From Candidatus Binatia bacterium (GTDB lineage Bacteria > Desulfobacterota > Binatia > UBA1149 > CAITLU01), in contig DASXOZ010000016.1 in the NCBI GenBank assembly GCA_036493895.1, forward strand, positions 1 through 64,000: a stretch of 64,000 nucleotides of DNA, read 5' to 3'. Positions within the stretch are counted from its first letter, which is position 1, and each line of letters starts with the position of its first letter. Positions 7,785 to 16,625 of the stretch are shown here, piece by piece. The position numbers and the translations under genes are program-made. The notes below the pieces were generated by a model that was given only the letters and a program-made list of their open reading frames with translations, searched no databases and was not told the origin of the DNA.

Positions 7785-8139
7785 TTCGCAAGTGAACGCA
7801 TAGTCTCAATCCCTAGTGGGGAGTCGCGCACTACGCTGCTCCCCACTAAGGATCGAAACTGAGGCAGCAGGCAGACGAGATAGCGTCCGATTCCCCTGCC
7901 GCGGTATCTCCCAATCCATACCTAACCATCCGTTGGTCGCTGGCGCGGCCGGTGTGAAACTGCGCTCAGGCGCCGCGCCCGGTCTCTGATTGATGCAATT
8001 GCGGGTGGCGGTTGTGTAGCCGTCCCTCACATTTGGCGGAAGTGGAGAGGTGACGCGTGCCGCTATGCATTTGAGGCCTCATTCCAAGTCTCGCGCCACG
8101 TGGTATGGGTCAGCAGTGCGGGTGAGCCGCTGCGGCGAG
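7785..8139. other. Convergent intergenic stretch after aroD
   Basis: No gene is supported. The stretch separates aroD (plus) from the FRG gene (minus), whose stops face each other. It holds the 10-bp hairpin listed separately. Confidence 0.4.
7814..7848 (+). terminator. Hairpin after aroD
   Basis: TAGTGGGGAG (7814-7823) and CTCCCCACTA (7839-7848) pair perfectly over 10 bp with a 15-base loop, 30 bp after the aroD stop. No T-run follows, so it is not a classic intrinsic terminator. It may still stabilise the 3' end or act from either side between the convergent genes. Confidence 0.4.
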
Positions 8140-8910
8140 TTATCGACTGAGTTCGAGTCTGAGATTGCAGAACATCGAGGCCCCGTAGAGATCGGGGAAC
8201 AAGGACAAATGATTGATGTTCATCCTGTGGAGGGCTTTTAGCACCTCGGGACGATCAGTCCCGGGGATGGAGTACTTCGTGAGTACTGGGACCGAATCAC
8301 CTTTGAAATGCTCGGCCAGCCATTGTTCGATGGTTTTGCCGGTGGGCGCCAACGTGAACAATCCACACTGACTGACCAACCTGGGATTGTCGTTCGTGAT
8401 CGGGCGGTAGAATTGAAGTTGGGGAGCGGGGTTGGTTTTGAATTTTGCGTTGCAATATTCCTCCACCACAGTGCGGTCGAGCCCAAATACCGCCCTATGC
8501 GTTCTCTCCCCTTTGACGTGATCCTCGGCGAAGGCGAAAAACAGCGCGGCAAATGGCGCTGCGGTCCAGTCAACGAGCGGCGTCACAAGGCCCTGGTGTT
8601 GGCCGAGCGCAAAGACATCCTGTTCAGCCTTTAGCTCAACCGGATTCTCCCCGCGACGTCCGCGAATGGCATACAGAAATTCGCTTCGATGTCTGTCGCG
8701 GAGGTCTGCGTCCTGCTGCAGACCAAGCGTGCGTGCGAGCCGATCCAGACTAGATTCCAAGGACCAACTGGCGAGCCGCTGACCTCGCCAGACTATGTCG
8801 TGACCTGGGATCTCAGTTTCCAAGTCTTCTATTGCGCGATCAAAGTCTTTCCATGACTTCAACTGGAGTGTCCGAACTCCGTTTTTGGCTTTTGCGTTTT
8901 GGTGTTTCAT
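8140..8910 (-). CDS. FRG-domain protein
   Basis: The 256-residue product is almost entirely one FRG domain. It has VWRGQ near residue 41, the central LGQHQGLVTPLVDWTAAP followed by FAALFFAF, and the late INHLSLFPDLYGASMF. FRG proteins are common on mobile islands and have been linked by context to anti-phage systems; their biochemical activity is not settled. Here it is the only gene on the minus strand inside the element apart from a small one near the right end. It stands alone as a monocistron with a divergent promoter region toward the Sel1 gene. That placement fits a self-contained defence or toxin-like cargo, which is inference. Confidence 0.85.
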   Translation of the reverse strand: MKHQNAKAKNGVRTLQLKSWKDFDRAIEDLETEIPGHDIVWRGQRLASWSLESSLDRLARTLGLQQDADLRDRHRSEFLYAIRGRRGENPVELKAEQDVFALGQHQGLVTPLVDWTAAPFAALFFAFAEDHVKGERTHRAVFGLDRTVVEEYCNAKFKTNPAPQLQFYRPITNDNPRLVSQCGLFTLAPTGKTIEQWLAEHFKGDSVPVLTKYSIPGTDRPEVLKALHRMNINHLSLFPDLYGASMFCNLRLELSR

Positions 8911-9378
8911 GGACTCTAGATTGCGTGACGCTGCGCGCTGTGCGTTCTGTTGAAAATACGCCGTCGAGCCTATTCACGACGGCCGCCGCTACTTTTATCC
9001 GTACTTCGCTAGACCCAATCTGCCATCGTCGTCATAGATGGGAAGCCCTATCAAAAGTGTAGCTCGCACCCAACAATGACGCTATCGCGTAGACGTTAGC
9101 GGCGCGGGGAACAATGGATCGCCTGACGCATATCGTGAGATACGAGCGCGCCACGATTTGTCCAAAACGACACCTCTCGCGTAGCCTCAGGCCGCGCTGC
9201 CAGCTATCCCCGCGGCAATGGCCTCTTTTCTAGCGGCGATGCGGCAGATCCGGGCGGGCCGGGGCTGAAGCCGCGCGGGAGGTGTTCACCGAGTTAGAAC
9301 GGAGCGTCGCCGCCAGCTCGTAGCTTCTTGCCAACCGCGGGTGTCGCCATGCTACCGCCAGTCTGGCAACCTAGTCCG
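8911..9378. other. Divergent intergenic region, 468 bp
   Basis: I see no gene. The left part next to the FRG start is the less GC-rich part (TTGAAAATAC at about 8949 and a TATTCA near 8970 are a possible weak promoter pair with a short spacer). In-frame TTG 9328 and ATG 9349 upstream of the Sel1 gene are alternative starts for that gene. Confidence 0.35.
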
Positions 9379-10158
9379 ATGGAAGCGCGAAGCCTGACGA
9401 CCGCCGCCTTCTTGACGCTGCTCAGCTGGTGCGCGCCGTCCCCCGTTGCCGCCGATCAACCGCTGGACGCCGTTCGGGCGCGAGCCGATCACGGCGACGC
9501 TGCAGCACAGAACACTCTAGGCGTCATTTACGCCCACGGTATCGGCATTCCCCAAGACGCTGAAAAAGCGGTCACGTGGTATCGCAAAGCCGCGGAGGGC
9601 GGGAGTGTGGATGCGCAGGCCAGTCTCGGTTGGATGTACGCGCAAGGCGATGGTGTGCCGCAGGACTATGCCGAGGCGGTGAAGTGGACTCGCAAGGCGG
9701 CGGAGCACGGCAACGCCGTGGCACAGCTTAACCTTGGCGGGATGTACGGAACCGGCCACGGCGTTCCTCAAGACTACGCTGAAGAGGTGATCTGGTATCG
9801 CAAGGCTGCCGAGCAAGGGAACATGGTCGCGCAACTCGGGCTCGGTAGCGCGTGCGCTAGTGGTGACGGTACACCACAAAACTACACCGAGGCACTGAAG
9901 TGGTTCCGCAAGGCCGCCGATCAAGGGAGCCCTCTCGCAATGGACTTGCTCGGCGATACATACACGCTGGGCAAAGGCGTTCCACAGGACTACGTGCAGG
10001 CACACAAGTGGTACAATCTTGCCGCCGCGAAGGGCCGCCCGGATGCCGGCAAAAGTCGCGACACGGTGGCGGCCAACATGACGCGCGAACAGATTGCCGA
10101 GGCGCAGAAGTTGGCGCGTGAGTGGAAGCCGAAGCCCACGAAGCGAGCAGAGAAATAA
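9379..10158 (+). CDS. Secreted Sel1-repeat (TPR-like) protein
   Basis: After a signal peptide (residues 1-21, ending near SPVAADQP) the protein consists of five Sel1 repeats of about 36 residues. Each has the pattern AQxxLGxxYxxGxGVPQDYxEAxxWYRKAAExG. The repeats form an alpha-solenoid that usually mediates protein contacts in the periplasm or at the surface. ATG 9379 gives the most compact signal peptide; ATG 9349 and TTG 9328 are longer in-frame options. The C-terminal tail is Lys-rich. The next two frames follow within a few bases, suggesting a small operon of secreted proteins on the element. Confidence 0.85.
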   Translation: MEARSLTTAAFLTLLSWCAPSPVAADQPLDAVRARADHGDAAAQNTLGVIYAHGIGIPQDAEKAVTWYRKAAEGGSVDAQASLGWMYAQGDGVPQDYAEAVKWTRKAAEHGNAVAQLNLGGMYGTGHGVPQDYAEEVIWYRKAAEQGNMVAQLGLGSACASGDGTPQNYTEALKWFRKAADQGSPLAMDLLGDTYTLGKGVPQDYVQAHKWYNLAAAKGRPDAGKSRDTVAANMTREQIAEAQKLAREWKPKPTKRAEK

Positions 10159-10161
10159 GCT

Positions 10162-10311
10162 GTGTCCGACCTCGCCTTCCTCCTTCACCGTGCCGACCGC
10201 CTTCTTGCGGCGATCCTGACGGGACGAGTAGGAGCCGACGCTGCTCGCGAACTCGCGGAGGTGCTGGCTGAAATCGAGGCCGTGGCAAGATCGGTCGGCC
10301 CGCCGCCGTGA
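10162..10311 (+). CDS. Small protein, 49 residues (tentative)
   Basis: GTG 10162 opens a 49-codon frame three bases after the Sel1-gene stop. Its stop overlaps the GTG 10308 frame of the next gene (GTGA). The product is helical and Ala/Leu-rich (LLHRADRLLAAILTGRVGAD) with no cysteine and no clear signal peptide. Placement between two co-oriented genes with tight junctions is the main support. I recognise no family, and it may only be a spacer. Confidence 0.35.
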   Translation: MSDLAFLLHRADRLLAAILTGRVGADAARELAEVLAEIEAVARSVGPPP

Positions 10312-10367
10312 CGCGCGACACTCATGTGGAATGGCGTTGGCGAAGCCTTCGGAACAACATCAGACCC

Positions 10368-11180
10368 GTGAGCAAAACAACTCGCGCTTGGGCCGTCGTC
10401 ACTCTACTGTTTTCTGCGCGAGTCGCGCTGGCCGCTCAGCCTCTCTGTGGCGATGTCAATGACAGCGGAAATCTAACCGCCGTGGATGCGCTGACGGTGC
10501 TCAAGGCCGCCGTGGGCATACCGATTGAGATGCAGTGCGGCGTATGTACCACGCTGTGCGGTAACGGTCTTATCGATCCTGGAGAAGAGTGTGATGGAAA
10601 CAATCTCGCCGGTGCGACGTGCGTGACCGAGGGCTCCATAGGAGGGACGCTTGTCTGCTCACCGAACTGCTTGCTCGACACGAGCGGCTGCTCTTTCGCT
10701 AAGCGGTTCGATGCGTCCGGCCCGACCATCATCGACCATTCAACAGGCCTTGAATGGGAGAAGAAGGATGGCGCCGGCGCTGGGCAGAGCAGCGGGCCTC
10801 ACGATGTCGATAATCTGTACTCGTGGGGCGGCGCTTTCGGCGCGGAACCGGAGCCAAACGGCTCAGTGTTCACGGACTTCCTCGCTGAGCTGGATGACCA
10901 GCTATACCCGCACACTGGACACTGCTACGCGGGGCACTGTGATTGGCGACTACCATCCCTGGAGGAACTGCAAGGCATCGTCGTCCCTCTTTGTCCCGCT
11001 CCCCCCTGCGTGATCGATCCAGCGTTTCTCCCGTCACCGCAGGGCGGATGCTGGACTAACGATGTGGACTCCGACGAACCTTACGCCGCGGTGTGGGCAG
11101 TGAGCGGATGGTCCGGGACTTCCGGCATCGGCGCCCCGCAAAACCCTTGGTACGTCCGCGCGGTCCGCAGCACGCCCTAG
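10368..11180 (+). CDS. Secreted dockerin-like / Lcl-domain protein
   Basis: A signal peptide (TRAWAVVTLLFSARVALA) leads into a dockerin-like loop (CGDVNDSGNLTAVDALTVLK), a Cys-rich DUF4215-like unit (CGNGLIDPGEECDG) and a C-terminal Lcl/DUF1566 domain (HSTGLEWEKK, then DWRLPSLEELQGIV, WTNDVDS and AVR at the end). Lcl domains occur on surface and secreted adhesin-type proteins. GTG 10368 gives the shortest signal peptide; GTG 10308 is in frame upstream. The architecture resembles the chromosomal secreted proteins to the right of the element, so the element appears adapted to this lineage. Function is probably extracellular binding; the ligand is unknown. Confidence 0.8.
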   Translation: MSKTTRAWAVVTLLFSARVALAAQPLCGDVNDSGNLTAVDALTVLKAAVGIPIEMQCGVCTTLCGNGLIDPGEECDGNNLAGATCVTEGSIGGTLVCSPNCLLDTSGCSFAKRFDASGPTIIDHSTGLEWEKKDGAGAGQSSGPHDVDNLYSWGGAFGAEPEPNGSVFTDFLAELDDQLYPHTGHCYAGHCDWRLPSLEELQGIVVPLCPAPPCVIDPAFLPSPQGGCWTNDVDSDEPYAAVWAVSGWSGTSGIGAPQNPWYVRAVRSTP

Positions 11181-11500
11181 TCTCAATTTCCGACCGCCCC
11201 CAGTGAGAGCTTCGGAGAATCGAAGGGAGGGATGACATTGGCGAAATGCTGCGATTGTGGTCAGCGAGCCGGACTTTTCTTCGACGTGTGTGCAAAAGCG
11301 CCGAAGCACGAAGAAGTCGCGAGCAGACCGCGCCTCAAACATCGAACGAACGGCGAGCGGATCCAGCGCTCGAGTCGTGGCCACCAAAAGGCTCCGCGCA
11401 CTTTGTGTGAAGATGCGTCCTGATCCTCTTCGCTATCTCGCTTGCCCGGCTCGTCGCGCAGGATTCCTTCCCCGGCTCTGACTCGGCCAAGCCTATCCTA
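11181..11500. other. Gene-less or decayed stretch, 320 bp
   Basis: Two overlapping frames (from 11232 and 11257) are visible but neither has recognisable content. A frame open from 11411 without a usual start codon reads CVLILFAISLARLV and runs into the gene annotated at 11501. A frameshift or an unusual start may therefore hide the beginning of that gene. Confidence 0.35.
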
Positions 11501-11854
11501 GTGGTCCTGTTCGTGGGCGTCGCGTCTGCGGCGGCGGGCTTGCTTCAAGATCAAAGCCGACGGCGCGCAGTCATCGAGTGGTTGACAAAAAGCTGCCTCG
11601 ACGGCCCCCATCGTCTGTTTCTGGTCTGTGCGTGTACTTGGGCGGTCGTTGCGCCGCGGTTCGCCGAGACGGAGCATTGCCCGGTAAGAACGGTCTACAA
11701 CTGGGCGTCGCAATGGAGAGAGACTTGCTCTGGCATGAGTACGTCGCTGCTCACGGTGGTCGTAGTTAGCCCCCTTCCCCCGTTTCTCGCCTACGTTGCT
11801 CTGTTCTTCCTCGGTCCGCCGGTGCTGCGCTGGATTCGCGAAGGGTACGCCTAG
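11501..11854 (+). CDS. Small hydrophobic protein, possibly truncated
   Basis: The frame from GTG 11501 encodes 117 residues with hydrophobic segments at the start (VLFVGVASAAAGLL) and the end (VVVVSPLPPFLAYVALFFL), so a membrane protein with two or three helices is likely. Upstream codons back to 11411 continue a hydrophobic, membrane-like sequence without a standard start codon. The gene may be 5'-damaged or may start at an unusual codon. No family is recognised. It lies near the right end of the integrated element. Confidence 0.4.
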   Translation: MVLFVGVASAAAGLLQDQSRRRAVIEWLTKSCLDGPHRLFLVCACTWAVVAPRFAETEHCPVRTVYNWASQWRETCSGMSTSLLTVVVVSPLPPFLAYVALFFLGPPVLRWIREGYA

Positions 11855-11937
11855 GGCGAGAATCCGTAGGGGTCTCCCCGCCATTTCTAGCGCGGCAACT
11901 CCGCAACTACGCTCGGTGGTGTCTTAGTTTGAGAAGC

Positions 11938-12135
11938 CTACGGACTTCGCCGCGCGCAACGGAACAGGTCGTCCGCGTAGCACTCGGTGTCGAGAGTACC
12001 GCTAGGTCCGGGGCACCTAATCCGAGCTGCCTGCTGGCAATCAGACTCGACCGGCCGAAATGCGAAGAATGCTGCCAGGGCGATGGCGATCACCGCTGCG
12101 CCAATCGCCATGTTCCGCTGTGTGGTTAGATCCAT
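11938..12135 (-). CDS. Small membrane protein with Cys-rich tail (tentative)
   Basis: ATG 12135 on the minus strand gives 65 residues: a short charged start, one membrane helix (MAIGAAVIAIALAAFFAF) and a tail with four cysteines (DCQQAARIRC, ECYADDLFRC). The pattern is that of a small secreted or anchored protein. A longer in-frame start (12288) adds an Arg-rich region that looks non-coding. There is no convincing ribosome-binding site, so confidence is moderate. Confidence 0.4.
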   Translation of the reverse strand: MDLTTQRNMAIGAAVIAIALAAFFAFRPVESDCQQAARIRCPGPSGTLDTECYADDLFRCARRSP

Positions 12136-12464
12136 GTGGATTGGGGGACGGGGGAATGAAACACATCGGGCGGACACACGACAAGCCACTTGTGCTCGTC
12201 GAGTGGAAAGAGAAGCACGCAGCCGACTCCACGCCGGCAGGATTGGCATCGCACCCCTACGCTCGGCTGCCCTTTTTATGGACGGCAACTTCTGCCGTGC
12301 CTTTCGGTACGCGAGATCCGCGGTCCGCTGCCGTGACTTTCCCTTGAAGAAGAGGCGGTAGTCCGACAGCCAACAGCGGGGGGCACGATTTCCGGTCTCT
12401 GATGCCGCCCTGATGCCGCAGTCGGGAGAAACTACCGCAACGTGAGCCTAACTAGTTGATTTCA
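12136..12464. other. Right-end non-coding stretch of the element
   Basis: No gene is supported. It contains the right arm-like site (12400-12417) and ends at the CCA end of the tRNA-Thr gene. Confidence 0.4.
12400..12417. promoter_or_regulatory. Arm-type integrase site, right end (putative)
   Basis: TGATGCCGCCCTGATGCC matches the left-end 18-mer at 885-902 in 16 positions, with the same orientation and the same 11-bp spacing of its two TGATGCC copies. It lies 48 bp from the tRNA-Thr core, a usual distance for integrase arm sites. Confidence 0.5.
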
Positions 12465-12540
12465 TGGAGCTGACGCCCGGACTCGAACCGGGGACCTGCT
12501 GATTACGAATCAGCTGCTCTACCAACTGAGCTACGTCAGC
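12465..12540 (-). tRNA. tRNA-Thr (anticodon CGT), attR
   Basis: The minus strand folds into a complete cloverleaf of 76 nt including an encoded CCA. The acceptor stem is GCTGACG/CGTCAGC with discriminator T. The D arm contains AGCTCAGTTGGTAGAGC. The anticodon stem-loop CTGATTCGTAATCAG places CGT at tRNA positions 34-36. The T arm is CCGGTTCGAGTCCGG. The 3' 47 bases are duplicated at 709-755, marking this gene as the attachment site of the element on its left. The gene itself is intact. Confidence 0.95.
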
Positions 12541-12736
12541 GTGCCGAGGGAGGGGCTGCCGTCGGGCGGCCCGGAGCCGAGCCTTATAGCCCATGCCGCC
12601 GGACGAGCAAGATTCCCGGTGAAACGGCCGATTCGAGGCGGATTTCCGTCCCATCGACCTGCCCCGTTCGGCTCCGCCCCCGTCCTCGATCGCTGACCAA
12701 TCGCGGATTGCGCGTCCCGCGATCAGGCCCTTCGCC

Positions 12737-13549
12737 TCAGTGGCACGCGCAGATCCGGGCTACGCCGCCTGTACCCGCAGACGAGGTCGTGGCGGGAACC
12801 GTGCAACGACCACGCAACGACGGTAGTTGGTACGAGCACCCAACGCCGAGGCCGCAGTTCGGGTCGCTCGGGAAGTCCAGCCCGGTTCCCGGTGCGCCGA
12901 GGTCGTCGAGCAGCTGTTGGCACGCAACATCGGTACCACCGGACCCCGCGACAGTGATGGTCGCGTTGTCGAAGCTCATCCCCTGGGCGCCACACGCGTC
13001 GTCGCAACTATCGCCAGCCGCGCCGAGAAAGAAGCATGCGCCGGCGTAAACCTCGCCAGGGCAGATGTTGTTGCATGCGCTCGCGTTGAAGTCGCAGGTG
13101 CCGGTACAGGCAAGCTGACCAACGATGTAGCCGAACGACGAGCAGCTGTAGCCGTCGAGATCGGAGCCATCGCAGTGCTCGCCTACGGCGTTGACAACGC
13201 CGTCGCCGCACGTCGGGATGTTCTTCGCTCCGGACAGAATGGCCGCCGTCGCGGCCGTTTGTGCGGCAATGTAACTGTCCATCTGCGCGGTCGCCACGTT
13301 GTCGGGACACATCCCTCCGCCGTTGCCCTCGGCGCTGTCCCACTTGGCGCCGAACTTCGTCGTGCAGGCGCTGTAGTCCGGCGTGCCGGCGGTGCTGATC
13401 GCCACTGCTTCGGCCTTCTCGCGGCACGAGTAGTACTGTCCCGCAAGCTTGTTTTTGCTGGCTTCGCACTTGTCGGCAGGCGAAGGTCCCGCAACGGCTG
13501 CCGTGGCCATCAAGGTAATCAAGCTCGACACAATGACGAGTGTCCGCAT
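12737..13549 (-). CDS. Secreted Cys-rich protein
   Basis: A clear signal peptide (LVIVSSLITLMATAAVAG) is followed by about 250 residues with more than 20 cysteines. One segment (CGDGVVNAVGEHCDGSDLDG) resembles the DUF4215 / Myxococcus Cys-rich repeat; the rest, such as NICPGEVYAGACFFLG and GDSCDDACGAQGM, suggests further disulfide-bonded modules. A purine-rich site (GGGGAAGAG) precedes ATG 13549. It is the first host gene right of the integrated element. Secretion and a surface or matrix role are likely; the specific function is unknown. Confidence 0.8.
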   Translation of the reverse strand: MRTLVIVSSLITLMATAAVAGPSPADKCEASKNKLAGQYYSCREKAEAVAISTAGTPDYSACTTKFGAKWDSAEGNGGGMCPDNVATAQMDSYIAAQTAATAAILSGAKNIPTCGDGVVNAVGEHCDGSDLDGYSCSSFGYIVGQLACTGTCDFNASACNNICPGEVYAGACFFLGAAGDSCDDACGAQGMSFDNATITVAGSGGTDVACQQLLDDLGAPGTGLDFPSDPNCGLGVGCSYQLPSLRGRCTVPATTSSAGTGGVARICACH

Positions 13550-13754
13550 CTCTTCCCCCTATAGTCTGTGAGTAGTCATCTGAACCGGCCGCCGAGTGGC
13601 GACGGCCGCAGATCGTCCACGCTGACCAACCCTATGGCAAATCTGGCGTAACCCCAGCAAAAAGCGGGCGCCGGGGCACCCAGCTCAAATACTTGCTATC
13701 TGGAGTTGCAGTCCGCCGCGGCGCGCGACGCGACGCCGCTTCGCGAGTCAGCAA

Positions 13755-16466
13755 TCAGAAGTCGTTGCGATCCGTCACGTCGATCACCAGCCGCGTCGTA
13801 TTGTTCGACGGATCGGTGTCGCCCTGCCCCGTCGCCGTGATCAGCGCCGTGCAGCGGCGCGGTGAGTCGTTGCTCGGCGAGGTGAACGCATCCGCGCGGA
13901 TCGTCAGCCCGAGCACCCCTCGCGCCCTCTTGCCGCGGCGCAGGAGGAACTGGCTCTGGTGGCCGGCCTGGCGGCGGTCGAAATCGACGTAGCCCACCGT
14001 CCCCGGCGGGCAGTCGCCGTCGCTCGCGCTCACCGTGACGTCCATGTCCGACGAACCGGCCGGGATGCTGCTCGACCGGTGCACCGATGGTTTGATCTGC
14101 TGCGAGACGCTCGCCTGGCCCGGCGGGATCTTGATCGCGACCGGCTTCATGCTCTCGACCCAGAACTCATCGCCGGTCTGTCCCACGGGGTCGGCACTGT
14201 CGGTGACGTCGAGGTTCACGGCGTACGCGTTGTTGTCCGGGGTCGGATCCTCGCTGTCGCCGCTGGCTTCGCTCGCGAAGAACCACAGCGTGCAGCGCGT
14301 CGGCGTGCGGTGATCGAAGGGCGCGAACATATCGCGTGAAACCGTAACCTGCGCGATCGCCGTGGCCGGAGTTCCGCCGGCTACGAGCGTCGTGTCCTGC
14401 ACCCCTTCGGCGCCGCGGTCGAAATCGGGCTGTCCGGTCACGGTGCCTTGCGGGCAGTCGCCGTCGGTGGCGACCAGGCGAATCTGGTGACCCGGATCCT
14501 CGCGTACCGGGTTCACGTCGGCATTTTTCACCTGCACGGTGATGTTCGACGTAAACGGATCGTTGCCGACCGGAATCGACACCTCGATGGGATCGAACGT
14601 CAGCACGACGCTGTCGTGCACCTGCGGGAACGTGCAGTCGGGATTGCACGCCGCAGCTCCGGTGCCGGTAGTACCGGCGTTGTCGCACTGCTCGTTGCCC
14701 TCGACGCGGCCGTCGCCGCACTGCTCGAGCAGGCAGTGGGCGTCGCAGCCGTCGCCGTTTGTGCGGTTTCCGTCGTCGCACTCCTCTTCGCCGACGCGGA
14801 TGCCGTTGCCGCACGCCGAAACCGTGCAGTTGCCGTCACACCCGTCGCCGTCGACGGCGTTGCCGTCGTCGCACTGCTCGCTGCCCGCGGCGATGCCGTT
14901 GCCGCATCGCGAGACGGTGCAATCGGCATCGCAGCCGTCGCCGCTGGTGAGATTCCCGTCGTCGCACTCTTCGTCTGCGCCTACGTTGCCGTTGCCGCAG
15001 CCGGTAAAGCGGCAGTTGGAATCGCAGCCGTCGCCGTCGACGAGGTTGCCGTCGTCGCACTGCTCACCGGCGGTGACGACGCCATTGCCGCACGCCGTTC
15101 GCGTACAGTTGGAATCGCAGCCGTCGCCATCGACGAGGTTGCCGTCGTCGCACTGCTCGTCGCCGGCGGCAACGGCGTTGCCGCACGCGGAGATCGTACA
15201 GTTGGCGTCACAGCCGTCGCCGCTTGCGGTATTGCCGTCGTCGCAGGCTTCGAAGGCGGGATCGACAGTGCCGTCGCCGCAGGTGCCGGCGCCGGCGCTT
15301 CGCAGGCAGACGACGTTGACGTACGCGCGGTTGCCGGAGTACCAGCCGTTGGCAAAGCAGCCGTCGCGAAGCGCCGTCGTCTGCACCTGGCTTGCCGGTA
15401 CGTCCGACAGCGCGAAGTCCGGACCGAGAGCGTTGCCGTTGGCGTCGTAAGCTCGCGCGTGGGCCGGCCCGATGAAGTTGGCGGTCGAGTTGTACTCGCG
15501 CCAGACGACGAGCAGGTTTCCGTGCGAATCGTACGCGCAGTCGGCCTGGTTCAGGTAATCGGAACTGAGCGTCTTGATGACGGTGCGCGCGCCGACTGGA
15601 TCTCCGCTGCTGGTGAAACGGCGCATCCACATTTCGGCGCGGGGCCCGGCGGCTCCTCCGTTGATTGCGTCGAAGTTGGCATGGCCGCACACCGCGATCT
15701 GACCGTCCGTGCTCGTTGCGACCTCGTCGACGATTCCAACGCTCTCGATCACGAAAGCATCGGTGGCCGGCGTCAGATCGGCGTGGAAGATCCGCGCCCA
15801 GCTCTGGTTGGGCTGCCAATTGTCGGCCCAGACCACGACGACACCGCCTTCGGGAAGCGTATCGAGATCGATCTCGAAACCGGCCGTATTCTCGGCGACC
15901 TTGACGGCGGTGGTCAGTGCATTGCCGAGCTTGTCGTACGAGCGCACCCAGATGCCGTTCTGCCTCCACGTGTAGACGGCGCCGCCGTCGCGGTAAGCGA
16001 CGTGATCGGCATTCATCGGTCCGGTGTTCGGCGTGTCGATGCGCGCCTCGCCGGAGACCGCGATGCCCGAGTTGTTCAGTCTGCGAGCGTACAGGGCGCG
16101 CGGGCTTCCGTCCTTCGAGTACATCCACGCGCCGACGTATCCCCCGTCGCGGTCGGCGACGATGTTCGGATACAGCGCGTAGCCGCTGGCGTCGATGCGA
16201 AGCGGCGGCGATTGCTCGACGCCGGCGCGAGAGAAGCGGTGCGTGACGATGCTGCTGTTGCGATCGGGCGGTCCGTTGAACTCGCCCCAGATCACCATGA
16301 ACCCGCCGTCGGCGGCCGGCGCGACGTCGACCTGCTGCAGGTTGCTGGCAAAAGTCGGCTGGCCGGCCTGGAAGGTCGGAACATCGATGGTCTGCGCCGC
16401 GGCAGCGGTCGCGGCCATCGCCGAGAAAAACCCGCCGAGCGCGGCGGCCCGGGAGAATCGGCTCAT
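13755..16466 (-). CDS. Large secreted protein with seven DUF4215 Cys repeats
   Basis: After a signal peptide (FFSAMAATAAAAQ) come about 390 residues with a beta-propeller-like look (repeated GGFMVIWGEF, GGYVGAWMY, GGVVVVWAD, NLLVVWREY). Then follow six full DUF4215 repeats (CGNGxxxxGEQCDDGNxxDG plus GCDxNC) and one degenerate copy. The C-terminal region holds two similar beta-sandwich-like halves (DGDCPQGTVTGQPDFDRG and DGDCPPGTVGYVDFDRR). About 903 residues from ATG 16466; ATG 16502 is in frame upstream. The protein is likely exported and disulfide-rich. The enzymatic or binding role is not evident. Confidence 0.85.
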   Translation of the reverse strand: MSRFSRAAALGGFFSAMAATAAAAQTIDVPTFQAGQPTFASNLQQVDVAPAADGGFMVIWGEFNGPPDRNSSIVTHRFSRAGVEQSPPLRIDASGYALYPNIVADRDGGYVGAWMYSKDGSPRALYARRLNNSGIAVSGEARIDTPNTGPMNADHVAYRDGGAVYTWRQNGIWVRSYDKLGNALTTAVKVAENTAGFEIDLDTLPEGGVVVVWADNWQPNQSWARIFHADLTPATDAFVIESVGIVDEVATSTDGQIAVCGHANFDAINGGAAGPRAEMWMRRFTSSGDPVGARTVIKTLSSDYLNQADCAYDSHGNLLVVWREYNSTANFIGPAHARAYDANGNALGPDFALSDVPASQVQTTALRDGCFANGWYSGNRAYVNVVCLRSAGAGTCGDGTVDPAFEACDDGNTASGDGCDANCTISACGNAVAAGDEQCDDGNLVDGDGCDSNCTRTACGNGVVTAGEQCDDGNLVDGDGCDSNCRFTGCGNGNVGADEECDDGNLTSGDGCDADCTVSRCGNGIAAGSEQCDDGNAVDGDGCDGNCTVSACGNGIRVGEEECDDGNRTNGDGCDAHCLLEQCGDGRVEGNEQCDNAGTTGTGAAACNPDCTFPQVHDSVVLTFDPIEVSIPVGNDPFTSNITVQVKNADVNPVREDPGHQIRLVATDGDCPQGTVTGQPDFDRGAEGVQDTTLVAGGTPATAIAQVTVSRDMFAPFDHRTPTRCTLWFFASEASGDSEDPTPDNNAYAVNLDVTDSADPVGQTGDEFWVESMKPVAIKIPPGQASVSQQIKPSVHRSSSIPAGSSDMDVTVSASDGDCPPGTVGYVDFDRRQAGHQSQFLLRRGKRARGVLGLTIRADAFTSPSNDSPRRCTALITATGQGDTDPSNNTTRLVIDVTDRNDF

Positions 16467-16625
16467 CGAAAGGGACCCCGTGGCGGCGCTATCACGCTGC
16501 ATTTGCCGCGGTCAAGGGATGTCCGGGCAGGTTTGGTTTTTGCCGGAAAGTCCGGGCGGGATCTGCAACTCCTCTTATGCAGTTACCCGTTGGGACCCGT
16601 CCCGGGTTCCACCTATGGTGCGGGA

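Larger units (their letters stand above)
709..12511. mobile_element. Integrative element in tRNA-Thr(CGT), about 11.8 kb
   Basis: A 47-bp segment that forms the 3' part of the tRNA-Thr gene (12465-12511) recurs at 709-755 in the same orientation with one mismatch (position 726 against 12482). An integrase gene starts 176 bp inside the left copy. Such a duplication is the usual trace of tyrosine-integrase insertion into a tRNA gene, with the tRNA restored at one end. The enclosed genes fit a mobile unit: integrase, small HTH protein, primase-like and RepA-like proteins, a phage-type HTH protein and unrelated cargo. No conjugation, capsid or terminase large-subunit gene is visible, so it is better called a small integrative (possibly mobilisable or satellite-like) element than a complete ICE or prophage. 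Confidence 0.8.

Noticed and set aside
7849..7862. CRISPR-like end GGATCGAAAC after the aroD hairpin
   Set aside because: Single copy; no second repeat within reach.
12362..12368. A sixth TCCGACA word near the right end of the element
   Set aside because: A single 7-mer in 12 kb is expected by chance and it is far from the cluster at 5113-5272.
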